Origin: Polymyxa betae
Taxonomy: Eukaryota > Endomyxa > Phytomyxea > Plasmodiophorida > Plasmodiophoridae
NCBI GenBank assembly: GCA_003693705.1
Contig: RBZT01000508.1
Coordinates: forward strand, 1 to 62,608
Reading direction: 5' to 3'
DNA: 62,608 bases
Positions 1-11,047 of this stretch are shown piece by piece (the first letter of the stretch is position 1; every line of letters begins with the position of its first letter). The notes under the pieces were generated by a model, which saw only the letters and a list, made by a program, of their open reading frames with translations, was not told where the DNA came from and searched no databases. Made by a program: the position numbers and the translations under genes.

Positions 1-335
1 ACGGTACGAGTCAATACGCTGCTGACAGTTGCTGTTTCGAGAGGTCCGACTAATTTGAGATCTTCCCTGGGATGATATTCTTTGATAACCTTGATCAAGG
101 CCGGGGTATGAGTGGTTTCGAGCCAGTGTTCTGAGAGCAATAACGATTTCTTCGGGGGCATGATTGATACTCCGAGTACGTGCTATTGACCAACGATAGG
201 ACGAATGACAGCCGTCAGGACAACCGAATCAAGAAACGAGGCAGCCGCAGCGCATTTCACACACGAAGGGCGAGCACTACTTCATGATGCACAGTCCAGT
301 GAGCTGGAGTTAAGAGTTCGTCTGGAGGCAGGCTG

Positions 336-577
336 AAAACGCCGTTCCGTGGCTCAAAACGCCGTTTTGAAACTGAGTTGCAACTGTCTGGAGGCAAAAC
401 GGAGCCTCATCCGAAAACGCAGTTTTCTTTTCAAAACGGAGTGCGTGTCGCCGCACCTCCCTGACGCACAGGATTCTGCGCAAACGGCGTTTTGTCTTGG
501 GTGTCTGGAGATTCCAAGCCCATCAAAACGCCGTTTTAACAGAACGCCGTTACGACGATTTGAAACAACGGCGTTTT
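336..577. repeat. Cluster of AAAACGCCGTTTT palindromes
   Basis: Two full copies of AAAACGCCGTTTT (356-368 and 525-537) and several near copies in both orientations (336-346, 482-493, 541-552, 567-577) lie within 250 bp. The motif is an odd-length palindrome around a central C/G. Long open frames run through the cluster on both strands, but they look like a by-product of the repeat and I do not call them genes. Just downstream (645-665 and 925-945) there are TTTGCGCAA-type palindromes. Function is unknown. It could be a protein-binding array or the terminal part of a mobile element. Confidence 0.6.
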
Positions 578-1009
578 GCCGTAACGGAGTTTTGAAACAC
601 GGTCGCGTCCAGACGCGCTCTAAAACTAAATTTTGAAAGCCCGCCGTTTGCGCAATTTGCGCAAAGGATTTGGATTTATATTTTGCGACGCTTTGCGCGG
701 TGTGATTTTTTTCTGCGCACTGTTTGCGATTTAATCGTTGGCTTTGCACGACAATTAGTGGTCGCCATTCGCTCAGTTTTTATTGGATTGCTCAGATTCT
801 TGGATATCTTGCAGCGCCATGTCTAAACTTTGGAACGCAGTCATCGTGAATTGCCTAGAGCTGCACGCATAACGGCAAAGTGCGAAAAATCTACAAAAAA
901 TTAGAGATTTTGCATTCCTTTGCGCCGATTGCGCAAAATGCGCAGAAATTTTTGCGGTGCTGTCATACAGAGAAAGCGACTGTGGCATTCCTAGCTGCTG
1001 CAATCGCCC

Positions 1010-1990
1010 ATGTCTGCTAACTCACGATGGTTTATGGCCCGAACAGTATCGCTCTTGGGACCGGCGACGGACACTCAGAGATGGCATAAGCGATTTCGCA
1101 CCCTCTTTGGTGTTTCATTTCAGATCATGATTTCACTCTGGGAGCTTTTACAGTTCAATGCCCCATCACAGTTTCATAGGGAGCATCTACTATGCGGGCT
1201 GTTTTTCCTTAAGGTGTATCCAGCAGAGACTGTAGCGACCTGTGTTTTCGAGACAACAGGAAAAACGTGGCGGAAATGGGTCACTATTGTTGTTCAAGCT
1301 ATCTCTGAGCTTGAATTGGTACGTACAATAAACAATTTCAGAGTTAAAATTGGGATTGAAAATGGAGCCATGATGCAGATCATAGAGAATTTGGATTACA
1401 ATAATTTGGTTCCATGCCCGGTTAAAATACTGAATGTGTTGACATATTTTCTGGGATGGCCGCTTTGAGGATTGGGACTGCGATCAACCATCCTGTTATG
1501 TCGACGGAGTTGATTTCGCTGTTTTTGAACAAACTGTTTGGACAAAGGATGACTTCTCTCACAAAATGAAGCATGTCGCACTCCGTTATGAAGTGGCAAC
1601 CGCTTTAGGATGCTCAAAAATCGTGCATATTGCAGGTGCCCTATCGCCGGTCTGTGGCCAGATTTGAAACTAGCACAGCATCATATCATCCGTCGTATGC
1701 TGGATGATGAAATGGCTTGTGCAGATTTAGGTTACCGAGATGGTTGTGCTCGAATGATGACACCTTTCCGAAACCCTAACCCTTCTGAAAAAAATTAACA
1801 GCGAAATGCATGTGATTGCAGCTCGGCATGAAACAGTGAATTCCCGATTGAAGACGTTTGGTTGTCTTGGTGTGAAATATTTTTCATGGGCGCGAGTCTC
1901 ATCCGACTGTGTTTACCGCCTGTGCCAACCTCCTTCAGCTGCTGTTGGCAGAGGAGCCTCTTTTTGACTGGCGAGACTCTGTTGCAAAGT
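1010..1990 (+). pseudogene. Degenerate DDE transposase, Harbinger/IS5-like
   Basis: The first segment (1010 to about 1320) reads as a typical N-terminal region of plant/protist Harbinger- or IS5-type transposases, with a helical stretch around HLLCGLFFLKVYPAE and a FRKW-like TGKTWRKW. After a probable intron or insertion, the catalytic core continues from about 1463 as RFEDWDCDQPSCYVDGVDF, the first Asp block, followed by a HKMKHVALRYEVA stretch. The frame breaks near 1662: the second Asp region (LWPDLKLAQHH) is in another frame, and the final block with the catalytic Glu (AARHETVNSRLKTFG, from about 1820) is in a third. A stop follows near 1970. The order of blocks is right but the frames disagree, so it is a dead copy unless several introns are used. 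No terminal inverted repeats were found by eye. Confidence 0.6.
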
Positions 1991-2164
1991 TCAAAAATAA
2001 CAATTAAAAACCAGCCCTTTATTCATTGGAATACAGATAAAATCGTGTCTGATGTATTTTGTGGAAATTACCGGAGCCTCCAGGGTATCTTTGATGAAAA
2101 AATGTAAGTGGCCTGAAAAGATAGGTACGTTTGTATAGAGTTCATTAAAAGATACGTAGACACA

Positions 2165-2580
2165 GCCACCCACCCTCGGCCTCCGTAGAACTGCAGCTTC
2201 CGTTTCCCTGATTTACTGATGAATTCACATACCGACTTATGCGGTGCCATGAGAATTCCTGCTTCAGACGGTGAACGCTATATGATGACCATTCTTGATC
2301 AGTATACTCATAATGCGGAAACATACTGTATTAAGGATAATTTCAGGCATTTGCTTGCTTCGAACGGTATCGCAAACTTGTGCGAAACCAGCACAAAGCA
2401 AAATACAGTTAGGCGTCGTTGGCAGAAACCACAGGAATTCCTGTGGTTTCTGCCCGCATTGATGGAGGCGGCGAATGCAGCTCAATGAAACAGTTTGTTA
2501 AATGACAAAGGCATTTGCTTAGAGCGTACAATGCCATATAGCTCCAAAGAGAACCCTAAATCGGAGCGACGCTGTTAACT
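2165..2580 (+). pseudogene. Ty1/copia integrase fragment
   Basis: Reading in the frame of position 2219, the sequence gives a pre-integrase tail (RNCSFRFPDLL) followed by NSHTDLCGAMRIPASDGERY and LDQYTHN, matching the copia integrase block HTDLCGPM..S..G.RY..T..D.YS. A later block in another frame (from about 2500: NDKGICLERTMPYSSKEN, then PKSERR) matches the copia stretch NGI..E.T.PYTPEQNG..ER. The two blocks are separated by a 34-bp palindrome and a stop, and there is no reverse transcriptase, gag or LTR in the window. This is a short, broken remnant. Confidence 0.6.
2421..2454. repeat. Perfect 34-bp palindrome
   Basis: The 17-bp arm starting GGCAGAAACCACAGGAA is followed immediately by its exact reverse complement, with no spacer. 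It sits inside the copia integrase remnant, where family members have ordinary coding sequence, so it probably arose after the element died. It would extrude as a perfect cruciform or hairpin. Confidence 0.9.
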
Positions 2581-3139
2581 ACCGCGACCAGGGATAGCCT
2601 GATCCAAATGGATGAGATCCAGGACTCCATTGGTAGATTTGACTGCCAAGAAGGTTCCGTCCTTCTATCTGTCCATGAATATCACGACAAACACGCGGAT
2701 CCTCTGTGCAAGAAGCCCCTAGACGCGTTCTTCGACTGAATTGTTGGATTGTACAGAGAGCTGCATGATCTTCCACACAATGTATGACGAGATTTTCTGC
2801 TTTTAGAATATAGCGGGTCGCTGCTGCTGTCGTCGTTCTAGTAAAACCACTTTCAAATATCTGACGTAATTCTAGAAGAATTCAAATCTGGAACATAGAA
2901 AATGCAAATTATCTGCGTTTTTCCCTAAGAAGGAACAAACTATCCTTGGATTTTCTGTGGTCAGGTGAACATCCCCGTTTTATTTTGCCATGCTGATATC
3001 ACTCGTCAAAAGTTTGCGTCGAATTGTCGATCAATTCTGCAGCAAGATCGGATGCGAGTTTGGCTTTCTCCAGGACTTTCGTTCGCCCCTCTTCATGTAA
3101 TTTGAAACAGATTTAGCTCCAGTATGCCAACAAATGTTA
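2581..3139. other. No recognisable gene
   Basis: Open frames of 60-65 codons exist but show no family resemblance. The segment 2579-2776 may be further transposon debris, because it directly follows the copia fragment. AT-rich sequence runs up to the phosphatase stop codon at 3140. Confidence 0.4.
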
Positions 3140-4639
3140 CTATTGACAGACATTATAGAATTGCATCGTATTTAAATCCATATTAAAGCTCTCCCTAGCA
3201 TGTGCCAGATCTTGGGCCCCAATCAAACCCGCCAAGAACGCTTCAATGCTCGCCTCCAGATAACTAAGAAGAACAGTGAAAATTAGCCGGCGTTCGCACG
3301 GTCGGTATCACTTATCAAAGACGAAGATGCCCTGATCTCGAAGTTCCTTGCGCCTGTAAGAATTTTATTCCTGTCAAGCTGCATACTGAAAAAGTTTACC
3401 TCTTGGGTGAGGTCTTGGGATTGTTATGCTTATCAACAACATCGTGAATCAATGACAATGCCACCTGATGATTGGGCTCCTTCAGGACCTGACGCATGAA
3501 CTGAACATCACCTTCGCCGCTATCTCCTATCAATACAAATCTATATCTATGTCAGAGGATGACGCAAGCATGATGTTCAGGACGAACTCGTAATCTGGAT
3601 AAAACTGCTTGTACGCCATGTAGTTGCGGAACTTGCCTCTAGCCTTGCCGCCGTTGGTCCAGGCGATGCTGGTTGCCGCAATAACTGTGATATTGGGGAA
3701 TCCTTTCTCGAGCAGTTGAAATTTCGTCCACCATATGAACAGACGGTTAAAATCGTCAGGCCGCGCCGTCAAGAACGCCACATTGTTCCACATCGGCAAA
3801 CAGCCATGGAATGAAAAGTAGAACATGCGAATACCGGGATAGACAGCGACGCCAGGGAAGCTCTGATCGTTAAGACTCGGGAACAGAGTGTCGTCGATAT
3901 CAGAAAGCACCTTTATCGATCGACGATTGTGGCTCGCAAGCTGCGCGTGAATGTGGGCCACGACGCGATCCAACATGGCCTGGACATGCGATAAAACGAT
4001 TGGGACAGCTGCGACGAGCTCGTACAGGACTGAGAATCCGTGAGGTCGGAACCAGCTTGTCGTCCAACGCATTGCGTAGCTGTACGAGATCGCTGAATGT
4101 TGTTGATGTGATGATTTCCAAGAATCTGAAACAACCTCAGTAATTGGTAGCGGAAACACCGATGCGCCAGACTTCGCCTGTCTATCCGGCCTGGATAAAT
4201 CATCCAGATCCCGGACGTAGGCGACCTTCTCGTCCAGCGTCATTGTTGTTACGTTCAGAAGTTCACTGATACATGTTTAGTGCTGGGACGTACTGGCCCT
4301 GGTTGATAAAGCGCGAACCTGTCCAATCTTTGCAGAGGTGGTGCGTTCGTTAACAGATTCCTGGTGCAGAGCACGGTCATGATTACGGCCATACCGGCGA
4401 ACCTCTGCCCGATCCAGGCCATCGCCATCAGCTCGATACCAAAATGACAGGTCAAGTTCGCCAGGCAATGGGATAACTTGCTCGCTCAGAATCGCTGTGA
4501 AGTGTGCCATGATGTGCAACAGTCCGGAAACTTTTATGTTCCAGAAAACAGTTCGAGGTTGAAAGGTGTAATGATAGCTGACACCGAGCAACCGGCAGGT
4601 GTAGCGGATGAAATCGTCGCAAACCAACATGGTCAACAT
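3140..4639 (-). CDS. DUF2183/APP1-like phosphatidate phosphatase family protein
   Basis: Multi-exon gene read on the minus strand. The N-terminal exon carries the conserved block CDDFIRYTCRLLGVSYHYT. The central exon carries SDIDDTLF (near 3885), the DxDxT nucleophile motif of HAD-type phosphatases found in APP1/DUF2183 proteins, then VAVYPGIRMFY and FLTARPDDF. After an intron near 3535 comes IGDSGEGDVQFMRQVL, the late HAD Asp motif with the GDSGxGD signature of the family. The tail (VFDNYLEASIEAFLAGLIG) follows another intron of about 48 nt. In yeast App1 this fold dephosphorylates phosphatidate at endocytic sites. Activity here is inferred from intact Asp residues. The start is uncertain: a possible 3' splice site precedes the first exon near 4670, so an upstream exon may exist. 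Its 5' end faces the CH-WH2 gene at 4966. Confidence 0.75.
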
Positions 4640-4965
4640 GAAACAGTTTCGCTCAGATTTGGCTGAATAAATAAACTTTTAAGGGGCAGTGGGTTTCAGA
4701 TTCGATCAGACGGCGAGACGAGCCCATTTTTGAAGACGGCCAGTTCGAATTGTTCGACAAAGAATCTTCGGCGGGAAAAATTGCCGACCGTGTCGCGTGC
4801 CTGGCTAGATAAAAGCAGAATCGGTAGATATTGATTGAATCCAGATGGAATGTTCGCGCTGTCGTCATCGGTTTGAGACCGATCACGAGCCTAGTTTCTG
4901 CACGTAAATTCTGTCGCGTTGTGGACAGAGATTCACGATCGTAAGCATTTGATAGGAAATGCGGC

Positions 4966-7900
4966 ATGAGCCGATCCAAAGGGCCAACGAAAGCGGTCCC
5001 GCCCATCCCTACGAAGGCGCCATGTCCGGCATCAGCACCACAGTCTCGATCTGCACAAGATGTGACCAACGAAATCGCTGTCCGAAACTGGATTGAATCG
5101 ATGACAATGATGAAGCTGAACAATGACGATATCTGTTTGGCGTTGCGATCCGGAATCGAATTGTGCATGTTATTGAACCGAATCCAGCCTGACCTTATCA
5201 AGAAAATCAACCGGGTTAACCAGCCATTCCTGGAACTTGAGAATATTGGCAAGTAGGTCACAGCATTGTTTGTTGGTAGAAACTCGAACATCGAAATAGA
5301 TTTGTTCTTGGAGCGCGAGCCCTGGGTGTTCCGAAATCCGACGTAAACCGCCCTGTTTGTATTGTGTTTGTCGATTTGACTATGATGGGAATCGCAGGTG
5401 ATCCAAGCTGCCGATCTTTGTGACGCTCTAAATCCAGGTCGAGTGGTTTCCTGCATTATAGCGCTGGCTAGGTGTGCAGAGGTCAAAGCTCCAGATCTTC
5501 CCCGATTAGATCTTAATGGCTCAAAGTTGCAAGCCAACGAGACGTCGAAAAGCGATACTCAGAAACTAAACCAGCGGCTCAGTGTCTCGATTTCCCCGAT
5601 CAGCGCCTCCATGATGGATGCGAATTCCGCTTCGGCATTAGAGTCGCAACTAAAGAGGAGGCAATCTTCGATTATTCTGCAAAGGTTTAGTTCGGCAATG
5701 TGCAGCAGCAGCTTTAACGTTTGACGTCCTGACGTAGAGAAGTTGATCATTTAAAAGAGGAAAAACATCAATTGGAACAAACGAATCAGGAGAGGATCGC
5801 GCAATTCCAGCAACTTCAAGCTGCCGATAAGAATATGATCGGCAAGCTTCAGATCGAGAACCAAACAGCGATGATGGAACTCGACCAAATGCGGACCGCT
5901 TTAAAGAAAGCTGAGATCGATATGGCCATCCAGAAGAAACAGGTATGATGGCGTATTAAAGGGTGGTCATATCATGATGGTTTCAGAACAGGCAGAAGCA
6001 GATCGATTGCAGGCAATGACACAACAACAACGTGCCGTACAAGATGCAACGGAACAGTTAGAACAAAAGCTGACTGCCCAACACCAGCGTGAGCTGGAAC
6101 AGCTCAAAACAGCATCGAAGGTTTTGATCATGCCTGCGGATTATGAAACATCTGATGAAGGATCCAGGCAGCGTTGGATGAACGCAGACGTCAAATTCAA
6201 AAGGAGAGTGAAGAATTAGGTGCCAAACGAGGCAAAAAACTTGAGAATGCTCTGCAGCGTATCACTCAATTGGAGCAAACCGACGACAACAATCATAACG
6301 ACGAAATCGCTCGAATTAAGCAAGAAGCTCGAGTCCAGATAGCCGTTGAAAGCGAGAGGTATTTTGATTTTCGGGGCGCTTTCTGGAATTCTGAATGAAT
6401 ATCTTTAGAATTCGTCTAGAGGCAGATCAAAGAGCTATTGAGCAAGTGCGTTTGCAAGCTGAACGGGCAAAACAAGAGATAACGTCCGTTAGCACAGTTC
6501 TGAGAAAAATTAGTATCACCTGACATGACCAATTAGAGCTCAAGTTACCGAACAATGCCAGTTAGAGCTTGCCAAGATGAAAGGACAGATTGAGACACAT
6601 GTCGTACAGAAGACGACGGCGCTACAAGCGGAAACGAGGCAACGCGAACGAGAATTACGCAAAAGTCTAGAAGTCGAGTTAACTAGTTTAGAATTGCTAG
6701 GTAAATCTAAAATCATGAAGAACAGTTGAAATGCTGAGGTGACGTCTCAGGGAAAACGTTGGAGCAGGAAAGAGCACTTCGCGTGAAATATGAAGAAGAG
6801 CTTCAGCACGTTCGAGACGATCTCGATCGCAAGATCGCAAGCGTTCGCGATGAGCAGGTAAGCACATACCAGCAATTACGGAGAACTGTCAAGTTCATTT
6901 TCGACTAGATGCTACATCAGAGTGAAAAAGAGGCCCAACTTCGAAAAGAATTCGAAGATGAGCTGCAAAGAATGAAAGATGTTCTCGAACAAAAGGTGCG
7001 ATCTGAAGAAAGGTTAAGAGTCGAAGAACGAAGAAAGATCGAGGAGAAGTATAAGACCAAAGTCCAGGAACTCAACCGGAAACATCTAGAACTATTGAAG
7101 GTTGGTCATACTGTCCCTAACCAAACCCCCGTTTAGTCATTCCATTTCGATGCAGAAACAAGCGGATTTAGAAACCGCTTCAGCTGAGGACCGTGCTGGA
7201 TTAGAAGGGACGGTGAAACAAATGGAAGATACCATAAAACAATTAGAAGCAGAAGCCCAGGTTCGATCAGCGGTAGAACAAGAGCGAGACCGCTTTATGG
7301 CAAAGGTGATTGCTTAGAGATAAGCAATGCTAGTTAATGCTGACATCCCACACAAGATTGCAGAATTGGAGAATGAGAAGCGGAATTCCCAGGCGGTCTA
7401 CGAGCAGCGACTCCGGTTGCTGCTATTGATAATCAGTCGCCGCATTTCTGATTTGAATACCAGGGAAGTGACTGAAGAGTTGACGAAGCAGCGAACAGCC
7501 CTGGCTAAGCTACAAGACGAGCTCGACAATAAGCTAAATGATGAACTCGCCATTATAACAGGGCCTGGGGTCGCAGCCAACCGGTAACATAATTTCCAAG
7601 TTGTGTGCTCACCTGGGGTCATTTCACTCTGTTATGAGAGCGCTCTCTGTTTATCATTTGCCAATCATGGCTGTTCTATTCGTTGAGTGTTGAGGTGTCT
7701 TTGGTGTCTGGCATCAGTTCCAAGAGCACTGCAATGACGGCTGATAATATTCTATAGAGAGGCGGAACTGCAAGCGCTCCGTCTGTCGCAAGAGGACACG
7801 TTGAATCAATACAAGGCGGAGATCGATAGACTGAATCGAGGCCTAATACAGGAAAAAGAACATATCGAAAGGCAAATACAGCAGCAGTATGAAGATAAGC

Positions 7901-8909
7901 TGCAAGCGCTGCAAAGTCTGAATCTATCAGCATTTTTTCAAGGATTACCTGACTTTGTTATTTAAAGGTCATCTGGACGCTGAGCATCGTACTGTGAAGA
8001 ACCTAAAAGCGGAACTCGCGACGATTAAGAAGACGCAAAATTCAAGCGATCATGCAAATACAGTTCAGGTCTTACAGAAGGTCCGACCGTAATACTTTCC
8101 CCAATCACTTTTTAAACTTGACAATAGGCTCTGGTTGATATGGGAGTCACCCATAGTCGAGATGTGGATGCTTTGAAGACGAAGTTCGCACAAGAAATGA
8201 CGAAAGCTATCGAGACGCTTCGTGCCGAGTATGAACCCAAACTGGCCTCGCTACCTGGAGACGATAACAGACAGCAGCTGATTGCATCGTATGAAGAGAA
8301 ACTGGAAGCTGAGCGCTCCGCTCGTTTGAAAACTGAGGCAGCCCTTGCCGCCCAACCAACGCCACCGTCATTGGAATTGGTTGCACCACTGCCTCTAACT
8401 GTTGGCGTTCCTCCACCGCCGCCATCACCGCCTGCTGGCGTTCCTCCACCGCCACCACCACCGCCTGCTGGCGCTCTACCGCCTCCGCCACCTGTTTCAA
8501 ATTCCAGCCCTGTTGATCTCCTTTCGGCACTTCGAAATATGCCATCTCTGAAGGTACTTAATTGGAAGTCGTCAAATTTATCTCTCATCAACACTTGTGA
8601 TACAGAAAATCGAAACTGACGATTCACAGACAAAGCTTTCGGGGCAAGCAGAATTATTAGAAGCGATCAGGTCCCGGCCTAAGCTCAAGAAAGCGAGCGA
8701 ACGCAAGCTACCAAATAGATCCAGTAGTAGCGGCTCTGATAAAGGAAGCGCTGGCCTGATGGGTATGATGGGAATGATGAATATTGTAGGATCGGTTACA
8801 GACTTATCGAATGAGATCATATTTAACAATACGCTGTTAGGCTCAGATTGCGGCTCAGAAAGCAGCTGCAAGAAAAAAGCGAATGCAAGAATCCGATGTT
8901 TGCGTGTGA
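4966..8909 (+). CDS. CH domain - coiled coil - polyproline - two WH2 protein (actin regulator candidate)
   Basis: Exons joined by eye through many 44-61 nt introns (for example 5253-5299, 5343-5397, 5685-5737, 5943-5991) give one continuous frame. The N-terminus is a calponin/transgelin-type CH domain: RNWIESM, LRSGIELCMLLNRIQP, ENIGKFVLGARALGVPKSD, NPGRVVSCIIAL. Then comes a long, charged, Gln/Glu-rich coiled coil (about 5740-8330), a polyproline stretch with GVPPPPPPPPAG-type profilin/SH3 sites (8395-8510), and two WH2-like actin-monomer motifs, LLSALRNMPSLKKI (about 8517-8600) and LLEAIRSRPKLKKA (about 8658-8700). The last exon, after a 61-nt intron, ends in a basic helix (AAQKAAARKKRMQ). 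CH domains can bind filaments, polyproline binds profilin-actin and WH2 binds monomers. Tandem WH2 plus dimerising coil suggests nucleation or elongation, which is inference. I know no standard family with this order. Confidence 0.8.
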
Positions 8910-9268
8910 AAGTTTGTAAGCGATAACGATTAGCCACAACGTGAAACAATTTTAGTCACTGCTTTCAAAGAAATTCTTGATTGTATAGTACAGATTGCTA
9001 CAAAATACAGTGTCTTTGTAGCCCAGGATTATAAACATTGTTTAAATAAGTGTTTTGTTATCTGAAAGGGTCTCTGGTGCTTGGGTTATCAAATGGTTTA
9101 ATGTTGATCGTAGATCGTCTTATAGGCTGTAATTATTCCCTTTCTTTCTAAACCGGGGCAGAATCTGATTAGATAGTTGAGAATTCTTCGATATTTCGGT
9201 GTGCTTGTAGAGAATCCAATCTACTCGACTGACAAAATTAAAGCGTTGAATGACTCGTTGTCGTGATT
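8910..9268. other. Intergenic, no gene seen
   Basis: AT-rich region between the CH-WH2 gene stop and the next minus-strand open frame. It should contain the 3' UTR of the upstream gene. No clear AATAAA hexamer or repeat stands out. Confidence 0.4.
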
Positions 9269-9736
9269 CTATCTAACAACTATTCGTTTAGTATCCCAAC
9301 TCATGGTGCTGACAGATTTTGAAGATCCCAAGTCACGTTCAAAATCGATTCCGACAAGTTCCATGAAATATGCCATGATGTATTTGAGCATCCGATAGAG
9401 CAACGGCACCCGACAATCAGAGACTCTCAGAAGGACCGTTGTGAACTTGATGCAGAACGAGCTGTAACCGCCATTGGTTCTCAGTCCAGAATCGTCCAAT
9501 GCCGAAGAGTTGCAGTTCTGGACTTTGTTGAATGATTTTAACAAGAACGTTTTCCGAAGCGCACACAGGTCGACCGCATTGGCGGAATGCCGCTCATCCT
9601 CTTCGCATTGATCGCTTCTAGATACGTTTTGTGGTTGGTTCATCCACAACAGATGCAGAGTATCGAATAGGCATTCAGGAGTACTCGCTTTAACCGAATA
9701 ATGTTGCCCAACGGAACTTCTCGAAACAAAATGCAT
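9269..9736 (-). CDS. Uncharacterised protein (doubtful)
   Basis: A 155-codon frame. The C-terminal half is moderately hydrophobic (VPLLYRMLKYIMAYFMELVG) and the N-terminal half is rich in Cys, His and Ser. I recognise no family. An adjacent minus-strand stretch (about 9950-10070) contains a short hydrophobic helix in another frame (AAIVALIGCMALVVK) and could be an upstream exon of the same gene, giving a small membrane protein. Stops and frame changes between the two leave this unresolved. It may instead be a chance frame. Confidence 0.25.
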   Translation of the reverse strand: MHFVSRSSVGQHYSVKASTPECLFDTLHLLWMNQPQNVSRSDQCEEDERHSANAVDLCALRKTFLLKSFNKVQNCNSSALDDSGLRTNGGYSSFCIKFTTVLLRVSDCRVPLLYRMLKYIMAYFMELVGIDFERDLGSSKSVSTMSWDTKRIVVR

Positions 9737-11047
9737 AAAATAGTACGAAACGCAAATTCTTCGTCTTCATCAGCTTCTGCGTCTTCTTCGTAATAATACG
9801 AACTCTGTCACGGTTTAGCCACCCTGTACGGCTTCGCTTTCAATACTTCCACATCATTCAGACCAGATCGCAATCTGTGGATCTGAATGCTGCAGAAGGG
9901 CGATTTGAACTTGGAGATGGTGGCCGAATTCAACATCTGTCAATTGCATAGATGATCGTGGCCCATGATTAAAGTTTGATCGGTTCTGGTGGCGACGGGC
10001 TGGCTCAAGCCAACACCTTGCGCGTCCTTCACGACAAGCGCCATGCATCCGATCAACGCCACGATTGCGGCCGCCCCAAGGCTCGATTGTCACCATCTGT
10101 TATACACAGAAACGTCATGGAAGATTGGTCAAATGTAATCTGCCGTCATTGGTCAGAAATTGATTCCATCTCTGAGGGCTCAGAATACCAAAACAATGAG
10201 CTTCTAAAAATACACATGTAATAAAAGTATTATTGGCATATGTAGTGATATTCATTTACTTCCTATTGGTACAATATACCAGCAGGACGACAAACATGAG
10301 AAATGGATTCATGAGAAGAACGCCTACAAGGTGATGATTGTGATCGCCAACTCACAACGATCAGCTTGTCGATTGATCCATAATACCAAGATATGAATTC
10401 TACAAGAGTCTAGCTCATATGCCTTGTAGCATCGAGAGCGACTTATGGTATGAGATTCCCAAAATTTACGACAGAAAAATTCAACTCGTTCAAAATGCAG
10501 ACAGCATGCTGGGTGTAAACTCCATCAAAACAGAATCTGGTAGTGCTGTTTTAATACGAAATGCTGCATAATGTGAATAAACGCAGCTCTTCGAATCACT
10601 GAGCCTGGGTCACAGTTTTCATGGGTAGGCTGTATAGCATGTCTGCAGCAAGCTTTCACCTTCCAGATGCCTTCATAGTCAACTCCAACGATAATACTAC
10701 AACCACATTGATCCCTATGTTGGCTTCGTCAGCTACGACGGCAACGCCTCCCATCAACATCGTGAACAAGTCGAAATGAGCGATTGGGGGCTCCTCCTCC
10801 TTGTAAGCGATAAGAGGCCGCCCCGCTCCTCATTGATGTCATGTCCACATCTCGAGGTTTAAAATGGCCAAACTACAGTCATCTTTATCAAGCGTTTTTA
10901 CAACACTGTAGTATCTCAATTGCAGGAAGCAGCTATCATGCTGTATAATGAGACCTGTGAAGTCAGACCCGACGCTTGTGGCTCTCAGAGCGTATTCGAT
11001 ATAGACTGTGTGGCGTCGGAGATCCAGCATCAATGATCAAAGGAGCC
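9737..11047. other. Mostly unassigned intergenic sequence
   Basis: No convincing gene on either strand. Short open frames of up to about 80 codons occur near 9854-10221 but lack recognisable motifs or consistent splice sites. The stretch 10230-10830 is AT-rich with frequent stops. The ATG5 promoter should lie near its right end. Confidence 0.4.

Noticed and set aside
349-749. Overlapping 95- and 131-codon frames on opposite strands
   Set aside because: Both run through the palindromic AAAACGCCGTTTT cluster, whose composition creates open frames on each strand. No family resemblance.
2579-2776. 65-codon minus-strand frame after the copia fragment
   Set aside because: Not recognisable as a transposon or cellular protein. 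Left as unassigned debris.
4653-5537. 294-codon minus-strand frame overlapping the CH domain
   Set aside because: It is antisense to the CH exons and their introns, and the plus strand has a clear conserved domain. It has no motifs of its own.
8112-8633. 173-codon minus-strand Gly-rich frame
   Set aside because: It is the antisense of the polyproline region of the CH-WH2 gene.
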